Shown here: in pieces, positions 33,499 through 42,710 of the stretch
Numbering within the stretch: position 1 is the stretch's first letter
How the letters are laid out: each line of letters opens with the position of its first letter
Source of the DNA: Candidatus Thorarchaeota archaeon
GTDB taxonomy: Archaea > Asgardarchaeota > Thorarchaeia > Thorarchaeales > Thorarchaeaceae
Assembly (NCBI GenBank): GCA_008080745.1
Contig: SHMX01000005.1
Location: 157,515-221,514 of the forward strand
Length of the DNA: 64,000 bases
Direction of reading: 5' to 3'
Translations under genes and position numbers: made by a program
Notes under the pieces: generated by a model
The model's input: only the letters and a program-made list of their open reading frames with translations
What the model was told of the DNA's origin: nothing
Database searches by the model: none

Positions 33499-35697
33499 AT
33501 GGGTCTACAAATGAGCCCCGCAAAAATGGTAGTGGCCAAAGTCATCTCGCACAAAGACAAGGACCGTCACGTGACTCTTGCTCTAGAGAACTTCGGACTT
33601 TTTGAATTCATAGATGTTCGGAAAAAATCTCATCTTGCTACCGTAGAGCGAACTAGAGAAGAATCCACGGCACTGGCAGCATTAGAAAGACTTGAACGCC
33701 TTGCAGATACTTTTGATATCGACCTTCAGCGAGGTAGTGCCGACCGTGTATCTATTGATGATACGTCCATTTCCAATGCCATTGAATATGCCAGCAATGT
33801 GATTAAAGGAGTAGAACCTGAAGTTCTTGAGATAGATCAAAAGCTTGTCAGTCTCCAGATGGAATTAGAAAGACTGATGAACATACGTGACATCGCACAA
33901 TATCTGGAACCATTGGGTCTTGATCCTAGTTACATAGGCTCTACGGAATTCACCTATACTACTGCTGGGGTAATTTCAACATCTAAGTTCTCTGAGCTAA
34001 AATGGAGCTTGAATGAGGTCACAGATGGTTCATATGCGGTAAACTCCATCAATCTCAAGCGAGGAGTTACGGTTGCCATCGTTAGTGTACCTGTTTCAAT
34101 GAGATCTGGTGTTGAACGTATTCTCACCGCTCTTGGATTTGAATCCTTTTCGATTCCTGAGGGGTCAGAAGGCTCACCAGAGAAAATTCTTTCAGAATCA
34201 ACTAATCGTATCTCAGAGATTGAACAAGAGATAACACGCCTTAGACAACGAAAAAATCACTTACGAAAGGATTGGACAAGGAGGATTTCTGCAGCATGGG
34301 AATTGATGACGATTGAACGTAAACGTCTTGATGCCCGTCGATTCTACGTCTACACGGAAGAATCCGTTAAGACATGGGGCTGGATTCCTAAAGGCAAAGA
34401 AACCGAACTTGAGAGTCTATTAAAAGAGCATATCGGGACTGCTTATGTCCTTGAGATTGATGAACCTGATTTTGTTGAAACCGAATCACCAACTTATCTT
34501 GATAATCCTGAATTTATGAAACCTACCCAGGAAGTAGTAGAGGCCTTTGGCACTCCCTCAAAGCATGACCTTGATCCAACCAAGATAATGTGGCTCTCAT
34601 TTCCTCTAATCTTTGGACTTGTGTTTGCTGATGTAGGACAGGGTTTTCTGATTCTCCTTATTGGACTTGCAGCATGGCGATCAAAGAAGAAAGGAGATGA
34701 TTGGGGTTCCATGCTAGGCTATCTCCAAGCAGGAGCAGAGGGTCTCATTATGATGGGCATCTTTGCTATGATTGGAGGATTCCTATTTGGCAGTTTCTTC
34801 GGTGCGGAAACTGTAATCGAACCTCTTTGGCCCACATTTGCCCATCTCGATGAGCATGGACATCATAATCCCTATCGTGCAGTACACATGCTAAAACTCT
34901 CTATTGAGGTTGGTGCTATTCAAATTGCTCTTGGTATTATACTGAGTATATACAATCATATCAAGCATCATGAGATGCGAAAAGCTGCCATCTCTGCATC
35001 ATATCTCTGGTTATACTTTGGTTTCATCAATTTACTCTTTGGAGTTAGCTACAATAGCATCGAACAATGGTTCAATCCTGACAAACTGATGAACATGTGG
35101 TTACCTATTGTCGGCATTGGATATGGATCTGGCAATAACGGAATCTACCCGGTACTACCAATCAGTGCTCAAGTCTTTACTATGATAATGCTGATTGTTC
35201 CACTTGTTATAATGACCCTCTCCTCTGTGGTCGGTGGAATGGATGGAATGGTTCATCTCATGGAGAGTGTGTTGGGCATGATTAGCCATACTGTGAGCTA
35301 TGCCCGAATATTTGCATTGAATACCGTTCATGTAATTCTTAGTGGTGTCTTCATTACATTGTTACCTCCACTATTGGTGATTCCATTTCCTCATATCGAG
35401 CTGCTTGGTGTTGAGATTATCCCCGAAACAGTATGGCACGAAGGACCACATGGTCCTGAGCAGGTACAACCTTTTCTGCCTCTTCTTGGAGCTGTAGTTG
35501 GTACTCTCATTGTGGGAATTTTGGAGGGTCTTCTTGCGTTTATGCACACGCTTAGGCTGCATTTTGTAGAATGGTTTAGCAAATTCTATCATGCGGGTGG
35601 TATTCCCTTCGATCCATTTACCATTAAAAGAATACACACAACTGTTCCTAGAATGGAAACCGAAGTACCTACACAATCTGGATATGCTGTAAATTGA
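33499..35697 (+). CDS. atpI: A-type ATP synthase subunit I (V-type a, stator)
   Basis: This 732-residue protein has a cytoplasmic N-terminal half with coiled-coil arms (residues 90-290) and a membrane domain of about eight helices from residue 370. The C-terminal signature LRLHFVEWFSKFYHAGGIPF and the ion-path segments VGTLIVGILEGLLAFMHTLR and ISHTVSYARIFALN are characteristic of subunit a/I. It forms the half-channels facing the proteolipid ring. GGTGA at 33486-33490 is eight bases from ATG 33499, which is preferred to the upstream in-frame TTG at 33484. Confidence 0.94.
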   Translation: MGLQMSPAKMVVAKVISHKDKDRHVTLALENFGLFEFIDVRKKSHLATVERTREESTALAALERLERLADTFDIDLQRGSADRVSIDDTSISNAIEYASNVIKGVEPEVLEIDQKLVSLQMELERLMNIRDIAQYLEPLGLDPSYIGSTEFTYTTAGVISTSKFSELKWSLNEVTDGSYAVNSINLKRGVTVAIVSVPVSMRSGVERILTALGFESFSIPEGSEGSPEKILSESTNRISEIEQEITRLRQRKNHLRKDWTRRISAAWELMTIERKRLDARRFYVYTEESVKTWGWIPKGKETELESLLKEHIGTAYVLEIDEPDFVETESPTYLDNPEFMKPTQEVVEAFGTPSKHDLDPTKIMWLSFPLIFGLVFADVGQGFLILLIGLAAWRSKKKGDDWGSMLGYLQAGAEGLIMMGIFAMIGGFLFGSFFGAETVIEPLWPTFAHLDEHGHHNPYRAVHMLKLSIEVGAIQIALGIILSIYNHIKHHEMRKAAISASYLWLYFGFINLLFGVSYNSIEQWFNPDKLMNMWLPIVGIGYGSGNNGIYPVLPISAQVFTMIMLIVPLVIMTLSSVVGGMDGMVHLMESVLGMISHTVSYARIFALNTVHVILSGVFITLLPPLLVIPFPHIELLGVEIIPETVWHEGPHGPEQVQPFLPLLGAVVGTLIVGILEGLLAFMHTLRLHFVEWFSKFYHAGGIPFDPFTIKRIHTTVPRMETEVPTQSGYAVN

Positions 35698-35713
35698 AAA
35701 AATACGGAAGTGA

Positions 35714-35750
35714 GTGGATTGACTTTCTTCTAATCCACCATTCTTCTTAT
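35714..35750 (+). terminator. Terminator after ATPase subunit I
   Basis: GTGGATT (35714-35720) and AATCCAC (35732-35738) form a seven-base stem with an 11-base loop, followed by CATTCTTCTTATC. It lies between convergent genes. Confidence 0.5.
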
Positions 35751-38089
35751 CACATGTTTGTGATGCCCATGTAAAGGGCAGATAACTCTGCTTCTCCCTT
35801 AAGCAATGGGTCTTGGTCTCTACCAAGTTTCTGTTTGTTATCCCACACACTTCGAGCAACAAGGTCAGTAGTCTTTGCTCTACTATCAACCGTTCTGGCT
35901 GATTGAATATCACCAAGCTGTTGGAATAGCTGAGCTGCCCCTGTATATGCTCCTACTGCCTCTCTCAACTGATCACTAGCATCAGAGTAGTGAATCTTGG
36001 CTTTTGTGACCTCTCCCTTAAGATAAAACATCTCTGCCATAAAGTCGCTTTTTGCTCCCATGAGACGTTTTAGGTCTCCACGAAGCTTCATTACCACTCC
36101 TTGAAGTTGTTTAACTTGAGCATCGACATTGTTTTTCTTTCGGATTGCTTCACCTTTTACGCTGTTCAATTCTTTTGCTGCACATTCAAATGAAGAAACA
36201 GCTTGATAGATTCGTTTGATGGTTTCATCATGAGTCTTCAATGTTCCATCCATCGAACCCCCGTCTTCTAATTGTGCCAAGTCATCACCGAGTGCTTTGA
36301 TAGCATTGACACGGGCTACCTGTGATCTGAATGCCCATTGTTCAGATTGTCGAGAAAACGTCTGAGCTTCTGAAGCGTAGGCTGTAGCTAGAGCTAGTTT
36401 TCCTAAATCTTTCAATTCAGAGGCTGATGCATCCTCTCCAATTATTTGGTAATAAGAGGCGGCATCCTCCGCATGGAGGTTTTCAAGAATTCTGGACATA
36501 ATGAATTTAGTTCCAGTCTGCAGCTGTGAGCTCAACTGGAATTGGATGACATATTTCACATTGTTCAATAGTGCCAATGTTTTATTTCTCAGGTCGCTAA
36601 CTTCTTCATCTTCACTCTCAAGACTCAAGAGAATTCCCAGACTGTTGAGCGCTTCTCTTATAGCCTCCAAAGCATCAGGTGGATTGTTACTCAGGCTTTT
36701 CTGAGCATCATCCAATGATTTATGCACATCCTCAATTAATCCGGTCTTTCGGAGGTCTTTCGCAAATGCAATTTGTGAGATGATTCCGCTTATATCGTCG
36801 CCACTATTCTTCTTAAGAAGCTCCTCTACGAAAGAGAAGGTCTTCAGATTCTCTTTGATGGCACTAGTAAGTTCTCTTGTCTTTGATAATTTTCCTGCTT
36901 TTTTCAAATCCCGGAAAATTTCTTGAAGAACCGTTATTGCTTCCTCACGATTATTCATCTCAAGTAAATCTGTCAGTTCCTGAACTGATGCCTCGGCAGA
37001 ACAGAATAGTGCTTGTGCCTTCTTGTGTTCTTTATCTACCTGTGACTGATCTGCATTTGGTGCCAAATTGAGAATCTTCCTGAAGCATTTTTCTGCTCTT
37101 CCAAATGCATCAGATGCAGAGGTATAGAGCTTTGAGGCGTCCTCCAGATTACCTGAACGCATTTGGGCATCAGCAATATCATTGTATGTCATTGCTAGAT
37201 AGACTTCACTTAGTCCAGCTGTGTTTTGCTTCCATGCTTTTATCATTCGTATTGTGTCTTGGTCGATGGCATCACTCTTTTCAAAGTGAGGAAGAGCCTC
37301 GTTGTAGAGATCCGTCGCTTGTTCAAATATGAAGGAACTAAGCATATCTCTCCAGATTAGTTCGTCAAATGGATTGAATGCTTGTCGGAAGGTACTCTCA
37401 ACTCCAATCAGTTCGTTTAGAAACTCATCATAGAACTCAGCTTCTGCAGACTTGTTTTTTCCTAATAGCTCTGATAAGGTAGGATTTGCAGCATCAGATT
37501 CTTCCAGTAAGCTATAGGCCTTGTGGCCCAATGCAACACGTCTGAGCTTCTGGGTTCCGTCTACCTTTTGAGGGACTGCTGAAAATGGTTTTTCCAGCAT
37601 AGTATATACTGCAGCTAATGCTTTCTTTGCAGCATCCTTTTTTTCTTCATGTTCATCCTCAATAAATGGCCCACTAGATGATGCTGCTTGGTGGAGCCAA
37701 GCCATTACTCTAGCCATCCAAATATTTGCTAGATTCTCCTGGATTTGATCTTGCAAATTTTTCAGTGCTTGCTCCAACTGCTCCTTTTGTTCTCCTTCGG
37801 CTTGAGCAACTCTTTCTCTGAGAAACGCGACATCAAATTCTTCTCCCATACTCTCTTCACTGAATGATGCAATTCCCTGATATAGATCAGTAAAGGTATC
37901 ATGCATTACAATTCGTTTAGCTTCCAGTCCTTCGACATCGTCGATATCATGTAGGACAAAACTTCTTACAGCATCTTGAGCTTGAAGATTTAGTTCGAAG
38001 AGTTTACTTGTGTAGACTGTTACATCCACGTCCAACTCGGAAGTGGAATCGTCTTTTTTGAATTCATTACCCAAAGAGAACACCCTCAA
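35750..38089 (-). CDS. Large helical protein with TPR-like repeats, function unknown
   Basis: This 779-residue, strongly helical and acidic protein lacks membrane segments. The middle contains TPR-like pairs such as AMTYNDIADAQMRSGNLEDA and SKLYTSASDAFGRAEKCF, and the C-terminal part has similar A-x-x-Y-x-x-A-A-x-x-F units (AVGAYTGAAQLFQQLGDIQS). Coiled-coil stretches are present near 120-150 and 640-690. I do not recognise a family. It may be a scaffold for protein complexes. It is convergent with ATPase subunit I. Confidence 0.72.
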   Translation of the reverse strand: MRVFSLGNEFKKDDSTSELDVDVTVYTSKLFELNLQAQDAVRSFVLHDIDDVEGLEAKRIVMHDTFTDLYQGIASFSEESMGEEFDVAFLRERVAQAEGEQKEQLEQALKNLQDQIQENLANIWMARVMAWLHQAASSSGPFIEDEHEEKKDAAKKALAAVYTMLEKPFSAVPQKVDGTQKLRRVALGHKAYSLLEESDAANPTLSELLGKNKSAEAEFYDEFLNELIGVESTFRQAFNPFDELIWRDMLSSFIFEQATDLYNEALPHFEKSDAIDQDTIRMIKAWKQNTAGLSEVYLAMTYNDIADAQMRSGNLEDASKLYTSASDAFGRAEKCFRKILNLAPNADQSQVDKEHKKAQALFCSAEASVQELTDLLEMNNREEAITVLQEIFRDLKKAGKLSKTRELTSAIKENLKTFSFVEELLKKNSGDDISGIISQIAFAKDLRKTGLIEDVHKSLDDAQKSLSNNPPDALEAIREALNSLGILLSLESEDEEVSDLRNKTLALLNNVKYVIQFQLSSQLQTGTKFIMSRILENLHAEDAASYYQIIGEDASASELKDLGKLALATAYASEAQTFSRQSEQWAFRSQVARVNAIKALGDDLAQLEDGGSMDGTLKTHDETIKRIYQAVSSFECAAKELNSVKGEAIRKKNNVDAQVKQLQGVVMKLRGDLKRLMGAKSDFMAEMFYLKGEVTKAKIHYSDASDQLREAVGAYTGAAQLFQQLGDIQSARTVDSRAKTTDLVARSVWDNKQKLGRDQDPLLKGEAELSALYMGITNM

Positions 38090-38211
38090 ATGAGGTTAAT
38101 ATCACGATTAGGCGGTTCTCTTACTACTTAAGAATAACTGGGTTATTGCATGAAAATATTGTCAGAAATGCGCAAAATGAATATAAAGAAAGTGCAATCT
38201 ATTAAAGTGAG

Positions 38212-38586
38212 TCATTCTTCGATTGCACGAAACTTCATCTTTCGTCCATCTCGGTATTTGATAAGATGTCCTTCTTCTACTAACTGATTCAAAACTTCGC
38301 TTGTTCTAGAACGAGACCTACCCCATTGTTCAGCAAGCTCTGTAGTTGTTAATCCCTTCTCAGCATCATAGAGGAAATTCAATAACCTGTCCCAACTTGC
38401 ATCTCTTTCCACATAATCTTGATTGGGAAACATATCATACCGACCTACTTCAGCTGAACGCCTTGGTGATTCTTTATCAATAACTTGTGACTTGAGATCC
38501 GTTATGACTCCCTTCAAATCCATGACTGTTTTCTTTAGGGAACGTATCTCTTCCCTTAGTTGTTGAATTTCTTTTTCACTATCCAT
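38212..38586 (-). CDS. Coiled-coil plus winged-helix DNA-binding protein
   Basis: This 124-residue protein has an N-terminal coiled coil (EKEIQQLREEIRSLKKTVMD) and a C-terminal winged helix. The wHTH has LLNFLYDAEKGLTTTELAEQ, the recognition-helix region RSRSRTSEVLNQLVEEGHLI and the wing YRDGRKMKFRAI. The coiled coil probably mediates dimerisation. It lies 20 bases downstream of the acidic gene at 38607, likely in one operon, and could act on the repeat-bearing promoter at about 39055-39120. That link is inference. Confidence 0.8.
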   Translation of the reverse strand: MDSEKEIQQLREEIRSLKKTVMDLKGVITDLKSQVIDKESPRRSAEVGRYDMFPNQDYVERDASWDRLLNFLYDAEKGLTTTELAEQWGRSRSRTSEVLNQLVEEGHLIKYRDGRKMKFRAIEE

Positions 38587-38606
38587 ATCGTTATCTCCTA
38601 TTCCTA

Positions 38607-38984
38607 CTAGGCATAGTCAAATCGGAACTCTATGTAGTTGCGTTTCTTTCGTTTCTTTTCGTATTCGTCTTTAGCATCTCTTACAGGAAACTCAACCTGT
38701 ATCATTGCTTTGTATTCTACGAGTGAATCTAGTTCATTCATTTCATCTTGGATGTCTTCAGATGCCACTTCCACCTGTTCGGATTCTTCAATGATTTCCT
38801 CGGCATCTCCAGGAAGGATATTTGTTACTGCTTCTTCTTCTACTATTTCTTCGATCGGACTTCCAACTCGAATTGTTTCTGTTGAACCTAAGAGCTCATA
38901 CTCGGTCTTTCGATCCTTTAGGATATTCTCAAGAACCTCTTTGGTGCCTTTAGCACAAGTCTCTCGTTTATGATGATAACCCAT
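38607..38984 (-). CDS. Small acidic protein of unknown function
   Basis: This 125-residue protein has a basic N-terminus (GYHHKRETCAKGTKE), a very acidic middle (EEIVEEEAVTNILPGDAEEI) and a basic C-terminal KKRKKRNYIEFRFDYA. No family is recognised. It is the first gene of a short minus-strand operon with the winged-helix protein. Upstream are a TATA-like CCTTATAACC on the minus strand and an unusual set of short repeats. Confidence 0.65.
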   Translation of the reverse strand: MGYHHKRETCAKGTKEVLENILKDRKTEYELLGSTETIRVGSPIEEIVEEEAVTNILPGDAEEIIEESEQVEVASEDIQDEMNELDSLVEYKAMIQVEFPVRDAKDEYEKKRKKRNYIEFRFDYA

Positions 38985-39054
38985 TTGTTCTTAACCTCAA
39001 ATTGCATTTAGTGACTGCTGGTCCCTTACAATGAGTGTTGACGTTACAAATGTC

Positions 39055-39094
39055 GTCAACAATAATCGACAACAATCGACAACCGTCAACAATT
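39055..39094. promoter_or_regulatory. Four phased 10-base repeats, probable operator
   Basis: Four consecutive 10-base units, GTCAACAATA, ATCGACAACA, ATCGACAACC and GTCAACAATT, share the core TC(G)A(A)CAA. A reversed GTTGAC lies at 39037-39042. The minus-strand TATA element at 39111-39120 would place transcription start near 39085-39090, so the repeats overlap the start region. One unit per helical turn would put bound proteins on one face of the DNA. Confidence 0.55.
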
Positions 39095-39110
39095 TATCAT
39101 AGCATCAAAT

Positions 39111-39120
39111 GGTTATAAGG
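39111..39120 (-). promoter_or_regulatory. TATA-like element of the 38607-38984 operon
   Basis: On the minus strand the sequence is CCTTATAACC within an AT-rich region. It lies about 125 bases before the ATG and just upstream of the repeat array. Confidence 0.4.
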
Positions 39121-39155
39121 TTTTAGATAAATTAACCTTTTTACGAACATTTCGT

Positions 39156-39938
39156 CTATTCTTCTTTAGCAAATGTCCTGGCAAATGTCATGTACCCTGT
39201 GTGACCGACCATCCACGTTGTGGGGCGTGTCTTGTTTTCCCGAACCATAATCTCTCGCTGCATGACTTCTAGAGTTTTTATCATACCCCAATCCCCACTC
39301 TCTCCCATTGCTTTGCAGGTTTTCATTACCTGTTCGATTGTGGGACTATAACTTGCGATGTAGCAACTTGGCTTCAGTACTCGATGTGCTTCCTCTACAA
39401 GAAGCCATGGTGTAGCCAAATCCAATACTACTGCATCAATATACGATTCATGAATACCCTCAAGAATATCTTGATTGTACATCGTTATTCTATCCATATC
39501 TGCATATTTTGAGAGATTTCTTTTTGCTCCTTCGTGCCAGTCCTCACGAATCTCATATGTGTAAACCTGGCCCGTTTCTCCTACTGCATTGGCTAGGATA
39601 CTAGTAAGTGCTCCTGATCCAGTACCAGACTCCACCACTCTGCAACCTGAATGGATATCTGCCTCAATAAGTATGGTTCCCGCATCTTTTGGATAGATGA
39701 TTTGTGTATTTCGGCCCATTGCTATTTGGATGTCTGTTTGACTAGGTCTGTGAATCTGAAATGTCTTACCTGAATGACTATCCACTTTCAGTCCATAGGG
39801 TCTACCAATAATGTCATCGTATTCGATGATACCCTTATTCGTATGAAATTTCTCTCCGGCCTTGACTCTTTTTATCCAATTCCTTCTATGATCAAGGAAA
39901 ATAAAGACATATGAGCCGTCTTCAATCATCTCTGGCAT
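39156..39938 (-). CDS. trmI: tRNA (adenine(58)-N1)-methyltransferase TrmI
   Basis: This 260-residue enzyme methylates adenine 58 (in archaea also 57) in the tRNA T-loop. The N-terminal beta domain with GRPYGLKVDSHSGKTF is followed by the TrmI signature RNTQIIYPKDAGTILIEADI and the SAM-binding motif VVESGTGSGALT (101-112). The acidic motif VYTYEIREDW and the catalytic-region VVLDLATPW follow. Length and order match archaeal TrmI. It is divergent from the HerA-like gene. Confidence 0.95.
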   Translation of the reverse strand: MPEMIEDGSYVFIFLDHRRNWIKRVKAGEKFHTNKGIIEYDDIIGRPYGLKVDSHSGKTFQIHRPSQTDIQIAMGRNTQIIYPKDAGTILIEADIHSGCRVVESGTGSGALTSILANAVGETGQVYTYEIREDWHEGAKRNLSKYADMDRITMYNQDILEGIHESYIDAVVLDLATPWLLVEEAHRVLKPSCYIASYSPTIEQVMKTCKAMGESGDWGMIKTLEVMQREIMVRENKTRPTTWMVGHTGYMTFARTFAKEE

Positions 39939-40042
39939 GAGTTCAATTGATTTGTCATTGGTTTTGAGTTTTGCTGCGTAGCGGCGCGTATCTGCAAAAC
40001 TTTATCCGCTTCCGAATATGTTCTCTGTTAGAGGGAGTACCA

Positions 40043-42280
40043 ATGGATGAAGAACATGATTTTCAAGAAACCTCCGAGGAAGCAGATGAGATAGATTCAG
40101 AACTGCCAAAAGAACCTGTCAAACTGATCTCAGAAGACACTCTTGATTATCACCCCCGAGTGAGTGAACCTCTTGAACTTTTAGTGGACCCCGATACTGG
40201 CGTAGTTGTCGGGCGATCACAGTCTTTTCATAAGAAATACGGTCCTGTAGGTTTGGGAATGCTTGGAGCTATATCTGAGACCTCTGATGACATTCTCACA
40301 TCATTAGTAGGCACTCCTGTGAAGTTGGATCTGGTAAGCCCTCATGTTATGTTCGTTGCCGGGAAGAGAGGTTCCGGAAAATCATATACATTAGGCATCA
40401 TCGCAGAAGAATTAGCTTTGGCAATGGAACGCTCTCAAATTGAGGTTGCAGGTGTTCTAATAGATACGGTTGATGTTTTCCGTCAGATGGTCGAGCCCAA
40501 TGTGGACCAAGAGGATTTGTTGGAGAAATGGGGTCTTGATGATAGAGGATTTCCTGTTGCAGTCTATATCCCACGACGGACCTATGCTGGACTTCCTGAT
40601 GAAGTTAAGAAGAAAGCCAGATTATATCCATTGGCAATAAGCCCCAGAGAACTATCTGATTCTGATTGGGGTTATGTTCTAGAGAAAGGAGGACAACTCA
40701 GCACTACTATGGAGAATCTCATAGGAGATATTATTGATAGCCTCCGTCATGGATATACCTTAGAAGAGGGCACTCGTCAAGAAGGCATTCGTGATTTCAG
40801 CATCAATGATATGATACGAGTAATTGAGAGCAATCCAGCAATCCAAGATCTGTACAAGGCTTCTACACAGACTGCTATGATTCAACGTCTTAGAAGAGCT
40901 AATCGTCTCGGTATCTTTCATCCTGGTGGCACCAGTGCTCAGGATTTAGCCATCGGTGGTCAGATTACCGTTATTGATGTAGCACCTCTTGGTTCCGATG
41001 CAGAATCTGTTCTTGCTATTCTTACCAATATTCTTTGTAGACAGGTGCTTACCTACAGAATGACCTGGACAGATGATGGTACCAGTGCACGCGAAGAGTT
41101 ACCCCCCACATGGCTGATTGTGGATGAGGCACATACTTTGGTTCCTAGAACGGGAAATACTCCTGCCAAGGAAGCTATCATAAGCTATGCAAAACTGGGA
41201 CGTAGATTTGGTTGTAGTCTTGTTCTTTGTACCCAACAACCCTCGGCTGTGGCTGATGATGCAATATCCCAGTCTGATATTATTCTCTCTCATTCATTGT
41301 CTCACGACAATGATATTCGGGCGCTTCAACAACGTGCTCCTGCAGTCATGCCTGAACAATTCAAAGATAAAGTGTTTATCAGTAGCCTTCCACGGGGTGT
41401 TGCGCTATTATTTGACCAAACTACTGAAAACAAAAGAGGATTCATATTCAAAGTTCGCCCTCGTCTTTCTAAACATGGGGGGACTGATAGACTATCAGGA
41501 CTCTTTGAGGCTGCAAAGCTAGCCCCGCACGAAGAGGACCTGAAAGATGAAATAACAATCCAAGAAGTTGAGATAGATGAATCTGAGAAACTCGAAGTAC
41601 CATCTGATGAATTCAAAGACGATGAGATGCTAGATGAAATCGAAGATGAGGATATACCAGATCTACCTCATGTACCTCGACCTCCTGTAAAACTAAGTAG
41701 GGAAGATTGGGAGTTATTGGATAGCTGGATTCAAGATTATGTTACGACCCTCTTTGAACAGAAACAACAGGAATTCTCTATAACGGAAGAAACTGCACCA
41801 AGAGAAACAACCGAACCCGAGGTTTCTATTGTGGATGAACCCATCATTGAAGATTACTCTGATGACACCGATGCAGTCATTGATGTATCCAATGTGGCAG
41901 TGCGGCGTTTTGGTAATCTACAGCCGACCCTTCTTGCAAAGGCGATGACCAGAAAAGTGTTGTATTCCCGTTCGTCCCATGAGTTTCTCTTTCCCACCGA
42001 GTCGATAGAACGTGAAACCGTTCTTATAGAGTCTGATGATGTTGATCCCTGGGACTTGGTAGAAAGAATAACAGGGATTTTAGTTGAACGCGGTCTGCAT
42101 CTCGATTCTCTCCGCCATGAGGATGATTTCACCTTTGTACTTCTTCGAAAGGATGAGGTTCGGGTAGCCTTCTCAGCAGGAATTAGTGAGAATACCGTCT
42201 GCATCCCTGTCATTTTCAGTGGAACAAGCAGACGTGGCGTTTCTATTCTCTCTGATCAATTTCGAGTGGCAATGAGATAG
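40043..42280 (+). CDS. HerA-like (DUF87/FtsK-HerA superfamily) ATPase with extra C-terminal domain
   Basis: This 745-residue ATPase has an N-terminal beta region (PLELLVDPDTGVVVGRSQS), the Walker A motif GKRGSGKS (107-114) and Walker B LIVDEAH (358-364). The later segments KLGRRFGCSLVLCTQQPSAV and SHDNDIRALQQRAP are typical of HerA-like hexameric DNA-translocating ATPases. HerA works with the NurA nuclease in archaeal DNA end resection, but no nurA is adjacent. An acidic linker and a C-terminal domain of about 150 residues are additions, so this may be a paralogue rather than HerA itself. ATG 40043 has GAGGGAG upstream, which rules out the longer frame from 39971. Confidence 0.88.
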   Translation: MDEEHDFQETSEEADEIDSELPKEPVKLISEDTLDYHPRVSEPLELLVDPDTGVVVGRSQSFHKKYGPVGLGMLGAISETSDDILTSLVGTPVKLDLVSPHVMFVAGKRGSGKSYTLGIIAEELALAMERSQIEVAGVLIDTVDVFRQMVEPNVDQEDLLEKWGLDDRGFPVAVYIPRRTYAGLPDEVKKKARLYPLAISPRELSDSDWGYVLEKGGQLSTTMENLIGDIIDSLRHGYTLEEGTRQEGIRDFSINDMIRVIESNPAIQDLYKASTQTAMIQRLRRANRLGIFHPGGTSAQDLAIGGQITVIDVAPLGSDAESVLAILTNILCRQVLTYRMTWTDDGTSAREELPPTWLIVDEAHTLVPRTGNTPAKEAIISYAKLGRRFGCSLVLCTQQPSAVADDAISQSDIILSHSLSHDNDIRALQQRAPAVMPEQFKDKVFISSLPRGVALLFDQTTENKRGFIFKVRPRLSKHGGTDRLSGLFEAAKLAPHEEDLKDEITIQEVEIDESEKLEVPSDEFKDDEMLDEIEDEDIPDLPHVPRPPVKLSREDWELLDSWIQDYVTTLFEQKQQEFSITEETAPRETTEPEVSIVDEPIIEDYSDDTDAVIDVSNVAVRRFGNLQPTLLAKAMTRKVLYSRSSHEFLFPTESIERETVLIESDDVDPWDLVERITGILVERGLHLDSLRHEDDFTFVLLRKDEVRVAFSAGISENTVCIPVIFSGTSRRGVSILSDQFRVAMR

Positions 42281-42311
42281 CAGAAATCATGTTCTTCAAA
42301 CAGTCCATGCG

Positions 42312-42319
42312 CTTATAAG
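42312..42319 (+). promoter_or_regulatory. TATA box of the 42354-42710 gene
   Basis: CTTATAAG lies 35 bases before the ATG. With start about 25 bases downstream, the leader would just include the GGTGAGA ribosome site. Confidence 0.5.
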
Positions 42320-42353
42320 GCTAAAAACCTGCAGTTTGTCACTGGTGAGAATC

Positions 42354-42710
42354 ATGAGCAAAGACGAAATAAGACCCCCTGTCAATCTTCGTATCGCATC
42401 ATTGATGGATTTGGCCAGAATGCTGGTTTCTTGGTCACAACGTGATAGACCTGCGAGTGTCATGTACTTCGAGCATGATGGCAAACACATCTTTGGAACA
42501 CTAATCTCCAATCATGGATATTATGAATATATGGGCCTTCCACTTTGGATTTACATTGAGCATGATAATGCACCTGATGGTAATTTCTTAGCATATCAAC
42601 CCCGTGATAAAGAAAAAGTGAAATTTGTTGAAACCATCGAGACGGACCCTCAAACTGTTCATCTTCCAGTGATTCGTCTAGCTGAGAAGTTGGAAATACT
42701 TGATATCTAA
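42354..42710 (+). CDS. Conserved-looking small protein of unknown function
   Basis: This 118-residue protein has no membrane segment. Strand-rich segments such as SVMYFEHDGKHIFGTLI and YMGLPLWIYIEHD suggest an alpha/beta fold. No family is recognised. GGTGAGA at 42344-42350 precedes ATG 42354, making this a better start than the in-frame TTG at 42336. Its TAA overlaps the stop of the convergent Nudix gene by four bases (CTAA). Confidence 0.65.
   Translation: MSKDEIRPPVNLRIASLMDLARMLVSWSQRDRPASVMYFEHDGKHIFGTLISNHGYYEYMGLPLWIYIEHDNAPDGNFLAYQPRDKEKVKFVETIETDPQTVHLPVIRLAEKLEILDI

Noticed and set aside
35371-35916. 181-codon open frame opposite the end of ATPase subunit I
   Set aside because: It overlaps well-conserved subunit I codons and the next minus gene in another frame, with unlikely composition (many Cys, Trp, Arg and basic runs).
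39055-39094. Short repeats resembling a CRISPR array
   Set aside because: Units are only 10 bases, have no spacers and no cas genes are near. An operator is more likely.
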